The notes beneath the pieces are model-generated. The model saw nothing but the letters and a program-made list of their open reading frames with translations. It was not told where the DNA came from and did no database searches. Source: Mycolicibacter heraklionensis (lineage in GTDB: Bacteria > Actinomycetota > Actinomycetes > Mycobacteriales > Mycobacteriaceae). From it: a stretch of DNA of 64,000 nt. This document shows positions 50,688 through 59,427 of this stretch, piece by piece. The translations under genes and the position numbers were made by a program. Position 1 is the stretch's first letter. The number at the start of each line of letters is the position of its first letter. The stretch lies in NCBI RefSeq assembly GCF_019645815.1, contig NZ_CP080997.1, positions 4,592,880-4,656,879 on the forward strand, given 5' to 3'.

Positions 50688-51461
50688 GTGCGCGTACCAG
50701 TTCTTGTCCGTGTCGGTATCGCGATCACCATCGGCCTGGTGGTGGCCGCCGCGGTGCCGAGCGCCCCGCTGGCTCCCTTGGCCTGGGCCGGTCCGGCCAA
50801 TATCGCCGGCATGATCGTGTTCCTCGACCCCGGCCACAGCGGCGCGGGTGACCCGGCTGCCCTGTCACGTCAGGTGCCCAACGGCCGGGGCGGCACCAAG
50901 AACTGCCAGACCAGCGGCACCGCGACCAACTCCGGCTATCCCGAGCACAGCTTCGCCTGGGACACCACGCTGCGGATCCGCCAGGCCCTCAACTCCGCCG
51001 GGGTCCGCACCGCGATGTCGCGCGGTGACGACAACGGGCCGGCGCCGTGCGTCGACGCCCGCGCCGCGGCGGCCAATGCGCTGCACCCCAACGCCATCGT
51101 GTCCATCCATGCCGACGGCGGCCAGCCCGCCGGCCGCGGATTCCACGTCAACTACTCGGCACCGCCGCTCAACCCGGCCCAGGAGGGCCCCGCGGTACGG
51201 TTCGCCCAGATCATGCGCAGCCAATTGCAGGCCGCCGGCATTCCCCCAGCCAATTACATCGGCACCGACGGCTTGAAGGGACGCGCCGACCTCGCCGGGC
51301 TGAACCTGGCCGAATATCCGTCGGTCCTGGTCGAGCTGGGCAACATGAAAAACACCACCGATGCAGCCCTGATGGAGAGCCCAGCGGGCCGGCAGCGCTA
51401 CGCCGACGCGGTCGCACGCGGCATCGCCAGCTTCCTGAGCAGTCAAACGCAACTGCCCTGA
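50688..51461 (+). CDS. ami1: N-acetylmuramoyl-L-alanine amidase Ami1 (Rv3717-like)
   Basis: A zinc amidase that cleaves the bond between muramic acid and the stem peptide. 257 residues with an N-terminal signal sequence (VRVGIAITIGLVVAAAVPSAPLAPLAWA), then an Amidase_3 domain: zinc ligands in DPGHSGAG (His), GYPEHSFAWD (Glu), SIHADGG (His), and the catalytic Glu of LVELGNMKN. The GTG start is fixed by the signal peptide. Divergent from ybaB. Confidence 0.93.
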   Translation: MRVPVLVRVGIAITIGLVVAAAVPSAPLAPLAWAGPANIAGMIVFLDPGHSGAGDPAALSRQVPNGRGGTKNCQTSGTATNSGYPEHSFAWDTTLRIRQALNSAGVRTAMSRGDDNGPAPCVDARAAAANALHPNAIVSIHADGGQPAGRGFHVNYSAPPLNPAQEGPAVRFAQIMRSQLQAAGIPPANYIGTDGLKGRADLAGLNLAEYPSVLVELGNMKNTTDAALMESPAGRQRYADAVARGIASFLSSQTQLP

Positions 51462-51514
51462 ACCGCCACGCCGTTGCGTGCAGATCCGCCGATCCCCCGT
51501 TAGCGTGGGAGGTG

Positions 51515-52894
51515 ATGTCCGTTCGGCCGGCCGATACACCGACATCCCACGCGCGGGGGGTGCAGCGACTGCTGGACAGCTACCGGAACATCCCCGCCGA
51601 CGAATCGGTCCGGCTGGCCAAGCCCACCTCCAACCTGTTTCGGGCGCGCGCGAAGCGCCAGGCACCCGGTCTGGACACCTCGGGCCTGGTCAGCGTCCTC
51701 GCCGTCGACCCGGAGAACCGCACCGCCGACGTCGACGGCATGTGCACCTACGAGGACCTGGTCGCCGCCACCCTCCCCTACGGTTTGGCACCGTTGGTGG
51801 TCCCGCAGCTCAAGACGATCACGGTGGGCGGCGCGGTCAGCGGCTTGGGAATCGAGTCGGCGTCGTTCCGCAATGGGCTTCCCCATGAGTCGGTGCTGGA
51901 GATGGACGTGCTTACCGGCGCGGGCGAACTGCTGACCGTGTCGCGACACCAACATGCGGACCTGTTCCATGCTTTTCCGAATTCTTATGGCACGCTGGGA
52001 TATTCGACACGACTCCGGATCGAGCTGGAAGCCGTCAAACCGTTCGTCGCGTTGCGGCACATCCGCTTCGACTCCCTGGACGAGCTGGTTTCGACGATGG
52101 ACCGCATCATCGACACCGGCGGGCTCGAAGGCGTTCCGGTGGACTACCTCGACGGGGTGGTGTTCAGCCCCCGGGAGAGCTACCTGTGCGTCGGCATCGC
52201 GACCGACTCCCCCGGCGCCGTCAGCGACTACACCGGCCAGCAGATCTACTACCGCTCGATCCGGCACGCGCACGGGATCAAAGACGACCGGCTGACCATC
52301 CACGACTACCTGTGGCGCTGGGACACCGACTGGTTCTGGTGCTCGCGCGCGTTCGGGGCGCAGCGTCCCCTGGTGCGACGCTGGTGGCCGCGACGCTACC
52401 GGCGCAGCAGCGTCTACTCGAAGCTGATCGCCTACGACCAGCGGTTCGCCATCGCCGACCGGATCGAGAAGCGACACCACCGCCCGCCACGTGAGCGGGT
52501 GGTGCAGGACATCGAGGTCCCCCTGGAGCGCTGCCGGGAATTTCTGGACTGGTTCTTCGCCCACGTGCCGATCGAGCCGGTGTGGTTGTGCCCGCTGCGG
52601 CTGCGCAGCGATGAGGAGTGGCCGCTGTACCCGATCCGGCCCAACCGCACCTACGTCAACGTGGGGTTCTGGTCGTCGGTCCCGGCCGGCGCCACCGAGG
52701 GCGCCACCAATCGCCTGATCGAGGCCAAGGTGAGCGAGCTCGACGGCCACAAGTCGCTGTACTCCGACTCCTACTACACCGCCGCGGAGTTTGACGAGCT
52801 CTACGGCGGTGAAACCTACCGAGCGATCAAGAAGACCTACGACCCCGACTCGCGACTACTGGATCTCTACGCCAAGGCGGTGCGACGACGATGA
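51515..52894 (+). CDS. FAD-binding oxidoreductase (Rv3719-like)
   Basis: A 459-residue flavoprotein with a PCMH-type FAD domain: GMCTYEDLVAATLPYGLAPLVVPQLKTITVGGAVSGLGIES (about 74-115), followed by a C-terminal substrate domain. It resembles DHCR24-like reductases. Overlap of four bases with the next methyltransferase gene (ATGA) indicates a pair. Pairs of such an FAD enzyme with a CFA-like methyltransferase make 10-methyl-branched fatty acids (bfa/tms) in some actinobacteria; whether this pair does so is inferred. ATG 51515 is just behind GGGAGG. Confidence 0.85.
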   Translation: MSVRPADTPTSHARGVQRLLDSYRNIPADESVRLAKPTSNLFRARAKRQAPGLDTSGLVSVLAVDPENRTADVDGMCTYEDLVAATLPYGLAPLVVPQLKTITVGGAVSGLGIESASFRNGLPHESVLEMDVLTGAGELLTVSRHQHADLFHAFPNSYGTLGYSTRLRIELEAVKPFVALRHIRFDSLDELVSTMDRIIDTGGLEGVPVDYLDGVVFSPRESYLCVGIATDSPGAVSDYTGQQIYYRSIRHAHGIKDDRLTIHDYLWRWDTDWFWCSRAFGAQRPLVRRWWPRRYRRSSVYSKLIAYDQRFAIADRIEKRHHRPPRERVVQDIEVPLERCREFLDWFFAHVPIEPVWLCPLRLRSDEEWPLYPIRPNRTYVNVGFWSSVPAGATEGATNRLIEAKVSELDGHKSLYSDSYYTAAEFDELYGGETYRAIKKTYDPDSRLLDLYAKAVRRR

Positions 52895-54195
52895 CGATCG
52901 ACAGCGAGCAGGTCCGCACTCCGACCGGCCGATTGAGCCTGGCCCAGGTGCTGGAGACCCTGGCCACCGACGGGCACCTGCCGCTGCGCTTCACCGCCTA
53001 TGACGGCAGCAGCACCGGCCCCGACGACGCGCCCCTGGGCCTGGACCTGTTGACCCCGCGCGGCACCACCTATCTGGCCACCGCTCCGGGCGACCTGGGT
53101 ATGGCCCGCGCCTACATCGCCGGGGACCTGGGGGTGCATGGCGTACACCCCGGGGATCCCTACCTGCTGCTCAAGGCGCTGGCCGACGAGCTGCACTTCA
53201 AACGGCCCTCGCCGCGAGTGCTGGCCAACATCGTGCGCTCGATCGGAATCGAGCACCTGGTGCCGATCGCCCCGCCGCCCCAAGAGGCACTCCCCCGGTG
53301 GCGACGCATCGCGGAAGGGTTACGGCACAGCAAGTCTCGGGATGCCGAGGCGATTCATCACCACTACGACGTGTCCAACGACTTCTACGAATGGGTCTTG
53401 GGCCCGTCGATGACCTACACCTGCGCGGTCTACCCGGACCCGGATGCGACGCTGGAGCAGGCCCAGGAGAACAAGTACCGGCTGATCTTCGACAAGCTGC
53501 GGTTGTGCCCCGGCGACCTGCTGCTCGACGTCGGCTGCGGCTGGGGCGGCATGGTGCGCTACGCGGCGCGGCACGGGGTGCGCGCCATCGGTGCGACGCT
53601 GTCGGCCGAGCAGGCCCGGTGGGCGCAGCGCGCGATCGCCTCCGAGGGGTTGGCCGGCCTGGCCGAAGTAAGGCACTGCGATTACCGCGACGTCGGCGAA
53701 TCCGGCTTCGACGCGGTCTCCTCGATCGGGATGACGGAGCACATCGGCGTGGCCAACTACCCCGCCTATTTCGGTTTCCTCAAGTCCAGGCTGCGTCCCG
53801 GCGGCCTGCTGCTCAACCACTGCATCACCCGGGCGGACAACAAATCCGGTGCGACCGCAGGCGATTTCATCGATCGCTATGTGTTTCCCGACGGGGAGCT
53901 GGCTGGCTCAGGCCGCATCATCAGCGAGATCCAGGACGCCGGCCTGGAGGTGCTGCACACCGAGAACCTGCGCAACCACTACGAGCTGACCCTGCGCGAT
54001 TGGTGCGCCAACCTGGTGGCGCACTGGGACGACGCCGTCGCCGAGGTCGGGCTGGCCACCGCCAAGGTGTGGGGCTTGTACATGGCGGGCTCCCGGTTGG
54101 GCTTCGAGCACAACGGGATTCAGCTTCATCATGCGCTGGCGGTCAACGGCTCCGACGGGGCCGGCCTGCCGCTGCGGCCGTGGTGGCGGCCCTAG
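52891..54195 (+). CDS. cyclopropane-fatty-acyl synthase-like methyltransferase, copy 1 (Rv3720-like)
   Basis: A 434-residue SAM-dependent methyltransferase acting on unsaturated acyl chains of lipids. SAM motif LLLDVGCGWGGMVRYAAR (about 210-227); lipid-binding patterns HHHYDVSNDFYEWVLGPSMTYTCAVY (about 151-176) and GVANYPAYFGFL. Coupled by ATGA to the FAD reductase. A closely related second copy is 1.3 kb downstream (55506-56822). Confidence 0.9.
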   Translation: MTIDSEQVRTPTGRLSLAQVLETLATDGHLPLRFTAYDGSSTGPDDAPLGLDLLTPRGTTYLATAPGDLGMARAYIAGDLGVHGVHPGDPYLLLKALADELHFKRPSPRVLANIVRSIGIEHLVPIAPPPQEALPRWRRIAEGLRHSKSRDAEAIHHHYDVSNDFYEWVLGPSMTYTCAVYPDPDATLEQAQENKYRLIFDKLRLCPGDLLLDVGCGWGGMVRYAARHGVRAIGATLSAEQARWAQRAIASEGLAGLAEVRHCDYRDVGESGFDAVSSIGMTEHIGVANYPAYFGFLKSRLRPGGLLLNHCITRADNKSGATAGDFIDRYVFPDGELAGSGRIISEIQDAGLEVLHTENLRNHYELTLRDWCANLVAHWDDAVAEVGLATAKVWGLYMAGSRLGFEHNGIQLHHALAVNGSDGAGLPLRPWWRP

Positions 54196-54205
54196 CCGGT
54201 AGCGG

Positions 54206-55423
54206 TTACTGGCGGCGCGCGAAGGCCGGCGCCCGCTCCGGCCGCACCCCCACACCGACCAGATAGGCCGGAATCGCCGACAGCCAGGGAAACATCGCGA
54301 CCAGGGTGCCCACACTCGCCGGCGGGCTGAGGTTCTTGCCGTTCAAGATCGGGTTCAGCGCTCGGTGCGCCAGGCGCTGGACGGACTGGGTGACGACGGT
54401 GGGCAGCTGTCGACGCCGTTGCACGGCGGCCAGGTCACGAGGGGTCACCCGGCCTTGCCGCAGCGGCTCGGCCAGGAGGGTCGCCGCGGCCACTGCATCC
54501 TGCACCGCCAGATTGATGCCGACACCACCCACCGGCGACATGGCGTGCGCGGCGTCTCCGATGCACAACAGCCCGTCAATACTCCAGTGCCGCAACCGGT
54601 TCACCCGGACATCGAGGTGTTTGACGTCGTCCATGCTCCGCAGCGCCTGCACCGAATCCGCGGCTTCCGGAATGAGCTCGACCACGTCACGGCGGAACGC
54701 CTCGATACCGCGCGCTCGCCTGTCCGCGTCGGTGCCCTTGCGCCCCAGATAGGCGACCTGAAAATAACTGTCGCGCGGAATCATGATCGCGGCCCGCCCC
54801 GGCCCCAGTCGGGGCAACAGGGTGGGCTGGGCGGCGCGGTCGTTCGGCAGGCGGAACCACCAGACATCGAAGTTCACCGGAAACTCGCGTGAGTGCAAGC
54901 CGGCCTCGTGCCGCGCGACCGACCAGCGCCCGTCGCAGGCCACCGTGAGATCGGCACGCAGTTCGCCGGTACCGTCGGTGTCGCGGTAACGCACTCCGGC
55001 CACCCGACCGTCCTCGTGCAGCAGCCCGGTGACTTCGGTCTGCATCCGCAAGGTGAACGTCGGCTCGGTCTGCGCGGATTCGGCAAGCAGGTTGAGCAGG
55101 TCCCACTGCGGCACCATCGCAACGTAGGGGTGCGGCTGGCGCCGCAACCGGCCGAAGTCGACCACGGTGACGTCGCGCCCGGCCACATCCAGGCTGACCT
55201 GGTGGATCTCGCTGTGCGACAACGTCGCAAAGCGCTCCCAGAGCCCGAGCTCGTCGAGGAGTCGCAGCGTGGTGGGATGCACGGTGTCGCCACGGAAGTC
55301 GCGCAGGAAGTCGGCGTGCTTCTCCAGCAGGGTCACCCGCACGCCGGCCCGCGCCAGCAACAACCCAAGCACCATGCCTGCGGGTCCACCACCGACGATC
55401 GCGCAGGTGGTCGTTTCGGTCAT
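54206..55423 (-). CDS. FAD-dependent monooxygenase (PHBH/UbiH type)
   Basis: A 405-residue aromatic-hydroxylase-like flavoprotein: FAD motif CAIVGGGPAGMVLGLLLARAG at the N-terminus, the DG motif near RYRDTDGTGELRADLTVACDG, and the GD motif CIGDAAHAMSPVGGVGINLAVQDA (about 285-308). Substrate unknown. It lies on the opposite strand between the two CFA-like copies, and its stop is 11 bases from copy 1. The ATG at 55423 is preferred over 55432. Confidence 0.85.
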   Translation of the reverse strand: MTETTTCAIVGGGPAGMVLGLLLARAGVRVTLLEKHADFLRDFRGDTVHPTTLRLLDELGLWERFATLSHSEIHQVSLDVAGRDVTVVDFGRLRRQPHPYVAMVPQWDLLNLLAESAQTEPTFTLRMQTEVTGLLHEDGRVAGVRYRDTDGTGELRADLTVACDGRWSVARHEAGLHSREFPVNFDVWWFRLPNDRAAQPTLLPRLGPGRAAIMIPRDSYFQVAYLGRKGTDADRRARGIEAFRRDVVELIPEAADSVQALRSMDDVKHLDVRVNRLRHWSIDGLLCIGDAAHAMSPVGGVGINLAVQDAVAAATLLAEPLRQGRVTPRDLAAVQRRRQLPTVVTQSVQRLAHRALNPILNGKNLSPPASVGTLVAMFPWLSAIPAYLVGVGVRPERAPAFARRQ

Positions 55424-55505
55424 ATCGCCCATTGGGGTGCCACGTTACCCGGGTTTGAGGTGCTGCCCGGGCGGTTACCCGCATCTGAACAACGGGGGGT
55501 AACTC

Positions 55506-56822
55506 ATGACGGCTAAAACACTCATCAGAAGCACGAACACCACCGCGAACGGCAAGCTGGGGCTAGCTGAGATTCTGGTGCTACTGGCCGGCGGGGGGCA
55601 GCCACCGCTGAAGATCTCTGCCTACGACGGCAGCAGTGCCGGCCCCGATGACGCAGAACTAGGAGTCGATCTGCTGAATCCGCGCGCCACCGCGTATCTG
55701 GCCACCTCACTGGGCCAACTCGGCATAGCCCGGGCCTACGTCTCGGGTGACCTGGAACTGCGTGGTGTCCATCCGGGAAATCCCTACGAGGTGCTCAACG
55801 CCATGGCGGACCTCGAATTCAAGCACCCGTCGCCGCGCGATATGGCCAACATCGTCCGCTCCATCGGGCTGAGGAATCTCAAGCCGATCGCTCCGCCCCC
55901 GGAGGAGGCGCCACCTAAATGGCGACGCACCGCCAGCGGGCTGCGGCACAGCAAGTCTCGGGACGCGGACGCGATTCATCACCACTACGACGTGTCGAAC
56001 GCCTTCTACGAGTGGGTGCTGGGTCCGTCGATGACCTACACCTGCGCCATCTACCCGACCGCCGACGCGACGCTGGAAGAAGCCCAGGAGAACAAGTATC
56101 GGCTGATCTTCGACAAGCTCCGCCTGAAGCCCGGAGATCGCCTGCTTGACGTCGGCTGCGGCTGGGGCGGCATGGTGCGCTACGCCGCGCGCCGCGGGGT
56201 GCACGCGCTCGGCGCCACCCTGGCTGCAGAGCAGGTCGCCTGGGCGCAGCAGGCGATCGCCGATGAAGGGCTCTCCGAGTTCGCTGAAGTCCGGCACTGC
56301 GACTACCGGGACGTGCGAGAGACCGAGTTCGACGCCGTCTCTTCGATCGGAATGACTGAGCACATCGGGGTGAAGAACTACCCGTCCTACTTCCGTTTCC
56401 TCAAGTCGAAACTGCGCACCGGTGGTCTGCTGCTCAACCACTGCATCACAACGGCGGACAATTCGATCTACAAGGGCGACCCATTCACCGACCGGTACGT
56501 CTTCCCCGACGGCGAGATCACCGGGGTGGGAACCATCACCGCCGAGATCCAGCAGACCGGTCTCGAGGTCCTGCACGAGGAGGACTTCCGGCTCCACTAC
56601 GCCAAGACGCTGCGCGGCTGGTGCCAGAACCTGGTGGACCACTGGGACGAGGCCGTCGCCGAAGTCGGCCTGGGCCGCGCCAAGGTGTGGGGACTGTACA
56701 TGGCGGCGGCGGTAATCGGCTTCGAGCGCAACCAATGTCAGTTACACCACGTGCTGGCCGGCAACGTCGACAAGCAGGGTGGGGATGGGGGCCTGCCGCT
56801 GCGGCCCTGGTGGACCCCCTAG
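55506..56822 (+). CDS. cyclopropane-fatty-acyl synthase-like methyltransferase, copy 2
   Basis: A 438-residue paralogue of 52891-54195 with the same SAM motif (LLDVGCGWGGMVRYAARRG) and HHHYDVSNAFYEWVLGPSMTYTCAIY, and DNA still nearly alike over long blocks, for example the run around 55951-56043 compared with 53331-53423. It has no partner FAD gene next to it; the nearest on the same strand is the Rv3719-like gene 2.6 kb upstream. Either a duplicated isozyme with different acyl substrate or a redundant copy. GGGG-rich stretch before the ATG. Confidence 0.9.
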   Translation: MTAKTLIRSTNTTANGKLGLAEILVLLAGGGQPPLKISAYDGSSAGPDDAELGVDLLNPRATAYLATSLGQLGIARAYVSGDLELRGVHPGNPYEVLNAMADLEFKHPSPRDMANIVRSIGLRNLKPIAPPPEEAPPKWRRTASGLRHSKSRDADAIHHHYDVSNAFYEWVLGPSMTYTCAIYPTADATLEEAQENKYRLIFDKLRLKPGDRLLDVGCGWGGMVRYAARRGVHALGATLAAEQVAWAQQAIADEGLSEFAEVRHCDYRDVRETEFDAVSSIGMTEHIGVKNYPSYFRFLKSKLRTGGLLLNHCITTADNSIYKGDPFTDRYVFPDGEITGVGTITAEIQQTGLEVLHEEDFRLHYAKTLRGWCQNLVDHWDEAVAEVGLGRAKVWGLYMAAAVIGFERNQCQLHHVLAGNVDKQGGDGGLPLRPWWTP

Positions 56823-56834
56823 AAAAAGCAGCCT

Positions 56835-58769
56835 TCAGTCGCCGCTGATCCGGCGGGCGCCCAGCTCGTTCTGCAACAACTCCAGGGCCACTTCTTCGGG
56901 GTCGCGGCGAGGCGGGGCGTCGGCGCCCGCGGCGGCGGCCTCGGCCAGCATGGCCTCCTCGTCGGCGCGCCGCGCCGATTCCACATCGGCCTGAGCGGGC
57001 GCAGCCGGGCGGCCCGCTTCCGGGGATGGTCCGCCGGCCTCGCAACGCACCCGCCAGTTGACCCCGAGGGCATCCTTGAGCGCCTCGGTGATGACGTCGG
57101 CGTTGCGCGGTTCGGAGAGTCGCCTGGCCAGTGCGGCCGTTTCGTGGGTCAGCACCAGGGTGTTGCCGTCCACCGTGCGCACGGTCGCGCCGGCCAGCAT
57201 CGCCTCGGTGGAGCGGCTGCGCTGACGTACCTTGTCGCGCACCGTGGTCCACATCGCGCGCACGGCGGCGGCGTCGGGTTCCCCGGGGCTGACTGCGGCA
57301 GCGGGTGCGGGCGGCGCGGGCTCGGGCTCGGGCTGCGGTGCAGGGGCCGGCGCGGGTGGCGGAGCGGGTTCGGGCTCGGGCGCCGCCGCGGCGGGTGCCG
57401 ACACCGGCTCGGGCGCGGGGGCAGCGGCGGGCACCGGCGGCGGCTCGGGCGCGGGCTCAGCTGCCCGCGCAGAGCGGCGGGTGAACTGCTTGCCGGCCGA
57501 CGCGGCTGGTGCTGCCGGCGCGACGCCGGCGGCGGCAGACGGCGCGCCCTGGGACGCCGCAGCCCCGGTCCGCACCGTCCCCGCCGGGATCGACATGTCC
57601 AGCCGGCCCTCGATGCGCTCGACCCGTTGCAGGAGTGCGGCTTCGGTGTCGGCGGCCGAGGGCAACAGCAGCCGGGCGCACACCACCTCCAGCAGCAGCC
57701 GCGGGGCGGTCGCCCCCCGCATCTCGCCGAGGCCGGCGTGCACCACCTCGGCGTAGCGGGCCAGGGTGGCCGGACCGAGCCGGGCAGCCTGCTCGTGCAT
57801 CCGCTCCAGCATGTCCTCCGGCGCGTCGACCACACCCTTGGCGACCGCGTCGGGGACCGCCTGCAGCACGATCAGGTCCCGGAACCGCTCCAGCAGGTCG
57901 ATGGCGAACCGGCGCGGGTCATGGCCGGCGTCGACGACGGCCTCCACGGCGCCGAACAGCGATGCGGCATCCCCGGCGGCCAGGGCGTCGACCGCCTCGT
58001 CGATCAGGGCGACATCGGTGGCCCCCAGCAGGCCCAGCGCCCGCTGGTAGCGGACGTGGCTGATGTCGGGGCTGCCGGGCATTGGCTCCGAGCCGGCCAG
58101 CAGCTGGTCGAGCACGGAGAGGGTGTCGCGCGGCGAACCGCCACCGGCACGAATCACCAGGGGGTACACCGCGTCGTCGACGGCGACGTGCTCCTGCTCG
58201 CAGATCCGGCCGATCAGCTCCCGCATGGTCCGCGGCGCGAGCAGCCGGAACGGATAGTGGTGGGTGCGCGACCGAATGGTCGGCAGCACCTTCTCCGGCT
58301 CGGTGGTGGCGAACACGAAGATCAGGTGGTCGGGCGGCTCCTCGACGATCTTGAGCAGCGCGTTGAAACCCGCGGTGGTCACCATGTGCGCTTCGTCGAT
58401 GATGAAGATCCGGTAGCGCGACTGGGCGGGCGCGTAGAAGGCGCGATCCCGCAGATCGCGGGTGTCGTCGACGCCACCGTGGCTGGCCGCGTCGAGCTCG
58501 ACGACGTCGATGCTGCCCGGCCCGTTGGGGGCCAACGCCACGCACGAGTCGCAGGTTCCGCACGGCGTCGGGGTCGGCCCCTGCGCGCAGTTCAGCGATC
58601 GGGCCAGGATGCGCGCCGACGACGTCTTGCCGCAGCCGCGGGGCCCGGAGAACAGGTAGGCGTGGTTGATCCGGCCCGCCGCCAAGGCGGTGCACAGGGG
58701 TTCGGTGACGTGCTCCTGCCCCACCACTTCGGCGAAGGTTGCCGGACGGTATTTGCGGTAGAGCGCCAC
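56835..58769 (-). CDS. dnaX: DNA polymerase III subunit gamma/tau
   Basis: Clamp-loader ATPase. 644 residues: Walker A GPRGCGKTSSARI (about 43-55), zinc-binding CAQGPTPTPCGTCDSC, SIDVVELDAASHGGVDDTRDL, Walker B RIFIIDEAHMV, and a C-terminal Ala/Pro-rich linker leading to a tau-type tail (from about 515). No A-rich slippery site is seen, so only the full-length form is expected. It ends 12 bases from the convergent CFA-like copy 2. Confidence 0.96.
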   Translation of the reverse strand: MALYRKYRPATFAEVVGQEHVTEPLCTALAAGRINHAYLFSGPRGCGKTSSARILARSLNCAQGPTPTPCGTCDSCVALAPNGPGSIDVVELDAASHGGVDDTRDLRDRAFYAPAQSRYRIFIIDEAHMVTTAGFNALLKIVEEPPDHLIFVFATTEPEKVLPTIRSRTHHYPFRLLAPRTMRELIGRICEQEHVAVDDAVYPLVIRAGGGSPRDTLSVLDQLLAGSEPMPGSPDISHVRYQRALGLLGATDVALIDEAVDALAAGDAASLFGAVEAVVDAGHDPRRFAIDLLERFRDLIVLQAVPDAVAKGVVDAPEDMLERMHEQAARLGPATLARYAEVVHAGLGEMRGATAPRLLLEVVCARLLLPSAADTEAALLQRVERIEGRLDMSIPAGTVRTGAAASQGAPSAAAGVAPAAPAASAGKQFTRRSARAAEPAPEPPPVPAAAPAPEPVSAPAAAAPEPEPAPPPAPAPAPQPEPEPAPPAPAAAVSPGEPDAAAVRAMWTTVRDKVRQRSRSTEAMLAGATVRTVDGNTLVLTHETAALARRLSEPRNADVITEALKDALGVNWRVRCEAGGPSPEAGRPAAPAQADVESARRADEEAMLAEAAAAGADAPPRRDPEEVALELLQNELGARRISGD

Positions 58770-58823
58770 GCCAGCAGGTTACTTGCTCGGCCCGACGACG
58801 GTGCAGGCCCGGCAGGCACAGCG

Positions 58824-59426
58824 CTACACCTTGGGGCGCAGATACCCCAGCGTGTTCCACATGGGGCTGACGTCACGCCAGTTCAGCGTCACGAACAACC
58901 GGCCGCCGGAGTTCTGTTCGGCGATCTCATACCGCAGCAGGCTGCCGCTGCCACGAACGGCCGTCACCACCCCGGCGTGCCCGTGCTCGCTGACAAACCC
59001 CCCGGGGCCGTAGACCACGACGTCCCCGACCCGCGGCTCGTTGAGCCCACCGTCGAACGGCACCTGGTCGAAAAACTGCGCCAGACCGTTGGTGGGGAAA
59101 TGCTCGTAGAGATCGAAGGCGTTGCCGCTGGGGTCTCTGTTCCGCCACGGACCCAGCGCCTGTATGTAGCGCTGCACGAGCGGATAACACTGGCCGTCGC
59201 CGTACATCACGGGATTTCCCAGCGCGCCGTCGGCGGCGTCGCGGCGGAAGACGTCGAGTTCTTCGGCGGCCCTCGGTGGCAGCGACTCGCCGCCGTCGGG
59301 TCCGATGTCAACGACCGGCACCGGGCGCGGGTCGACCGGCGGACCCGGCAACGCGTGCGCCGCCGGTACCGGGCCCAGCATGAGGAAAGCTGCCGCCACC
59401 GCCGTGCGGCCCCAGACGCCCGTCAT
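58824..59426 (-). CDS. exported CHAP-domain amidohydrolase
   Basis: A 200-residue exported peptidoglycan-hydrolase-type protein: signal sequence VAAAFLMLGPVPAAHA, then a CHAP domain with catalytic Cys80 in GDGQCYPLVQRYI and His149 in SEHGHAGVV, with a downstream Glu/Asn (AEQNSGG). Probably cleaves peptides in the cell wall. It starts one base after the aspC stop, so it is translationally linked to aspC. I do not recall this gene at this place in H37Rv. Confidence 0.8.
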   Translation of the reverse strand: MTGVWGRTAVAAAFLMLGPVPAAHALPGPPVDPRPVPVVDIGPDGGESLPPRAAEELDVFRRDAADGALGNPVMYGDGQCYPLVQRYIQALGPWRNRDPSGNAFDLYEHFPTNGLAQFFDQVPFDGGLNEPRVGDVVVYGPGGFVSEHGHAGVVTAVRGSGSLLRYEIAEQNSGGRLFVTLNWRDVSPMWNTLGYLRPKV

Positions 59427-59427
59427 G

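Noticed and set aside
57239..57480. Programmed frameshift in dnaX giving a short gamma form
   Set aside because: No A-rich slippery heptamer is visible in the repeat-rich linker region.
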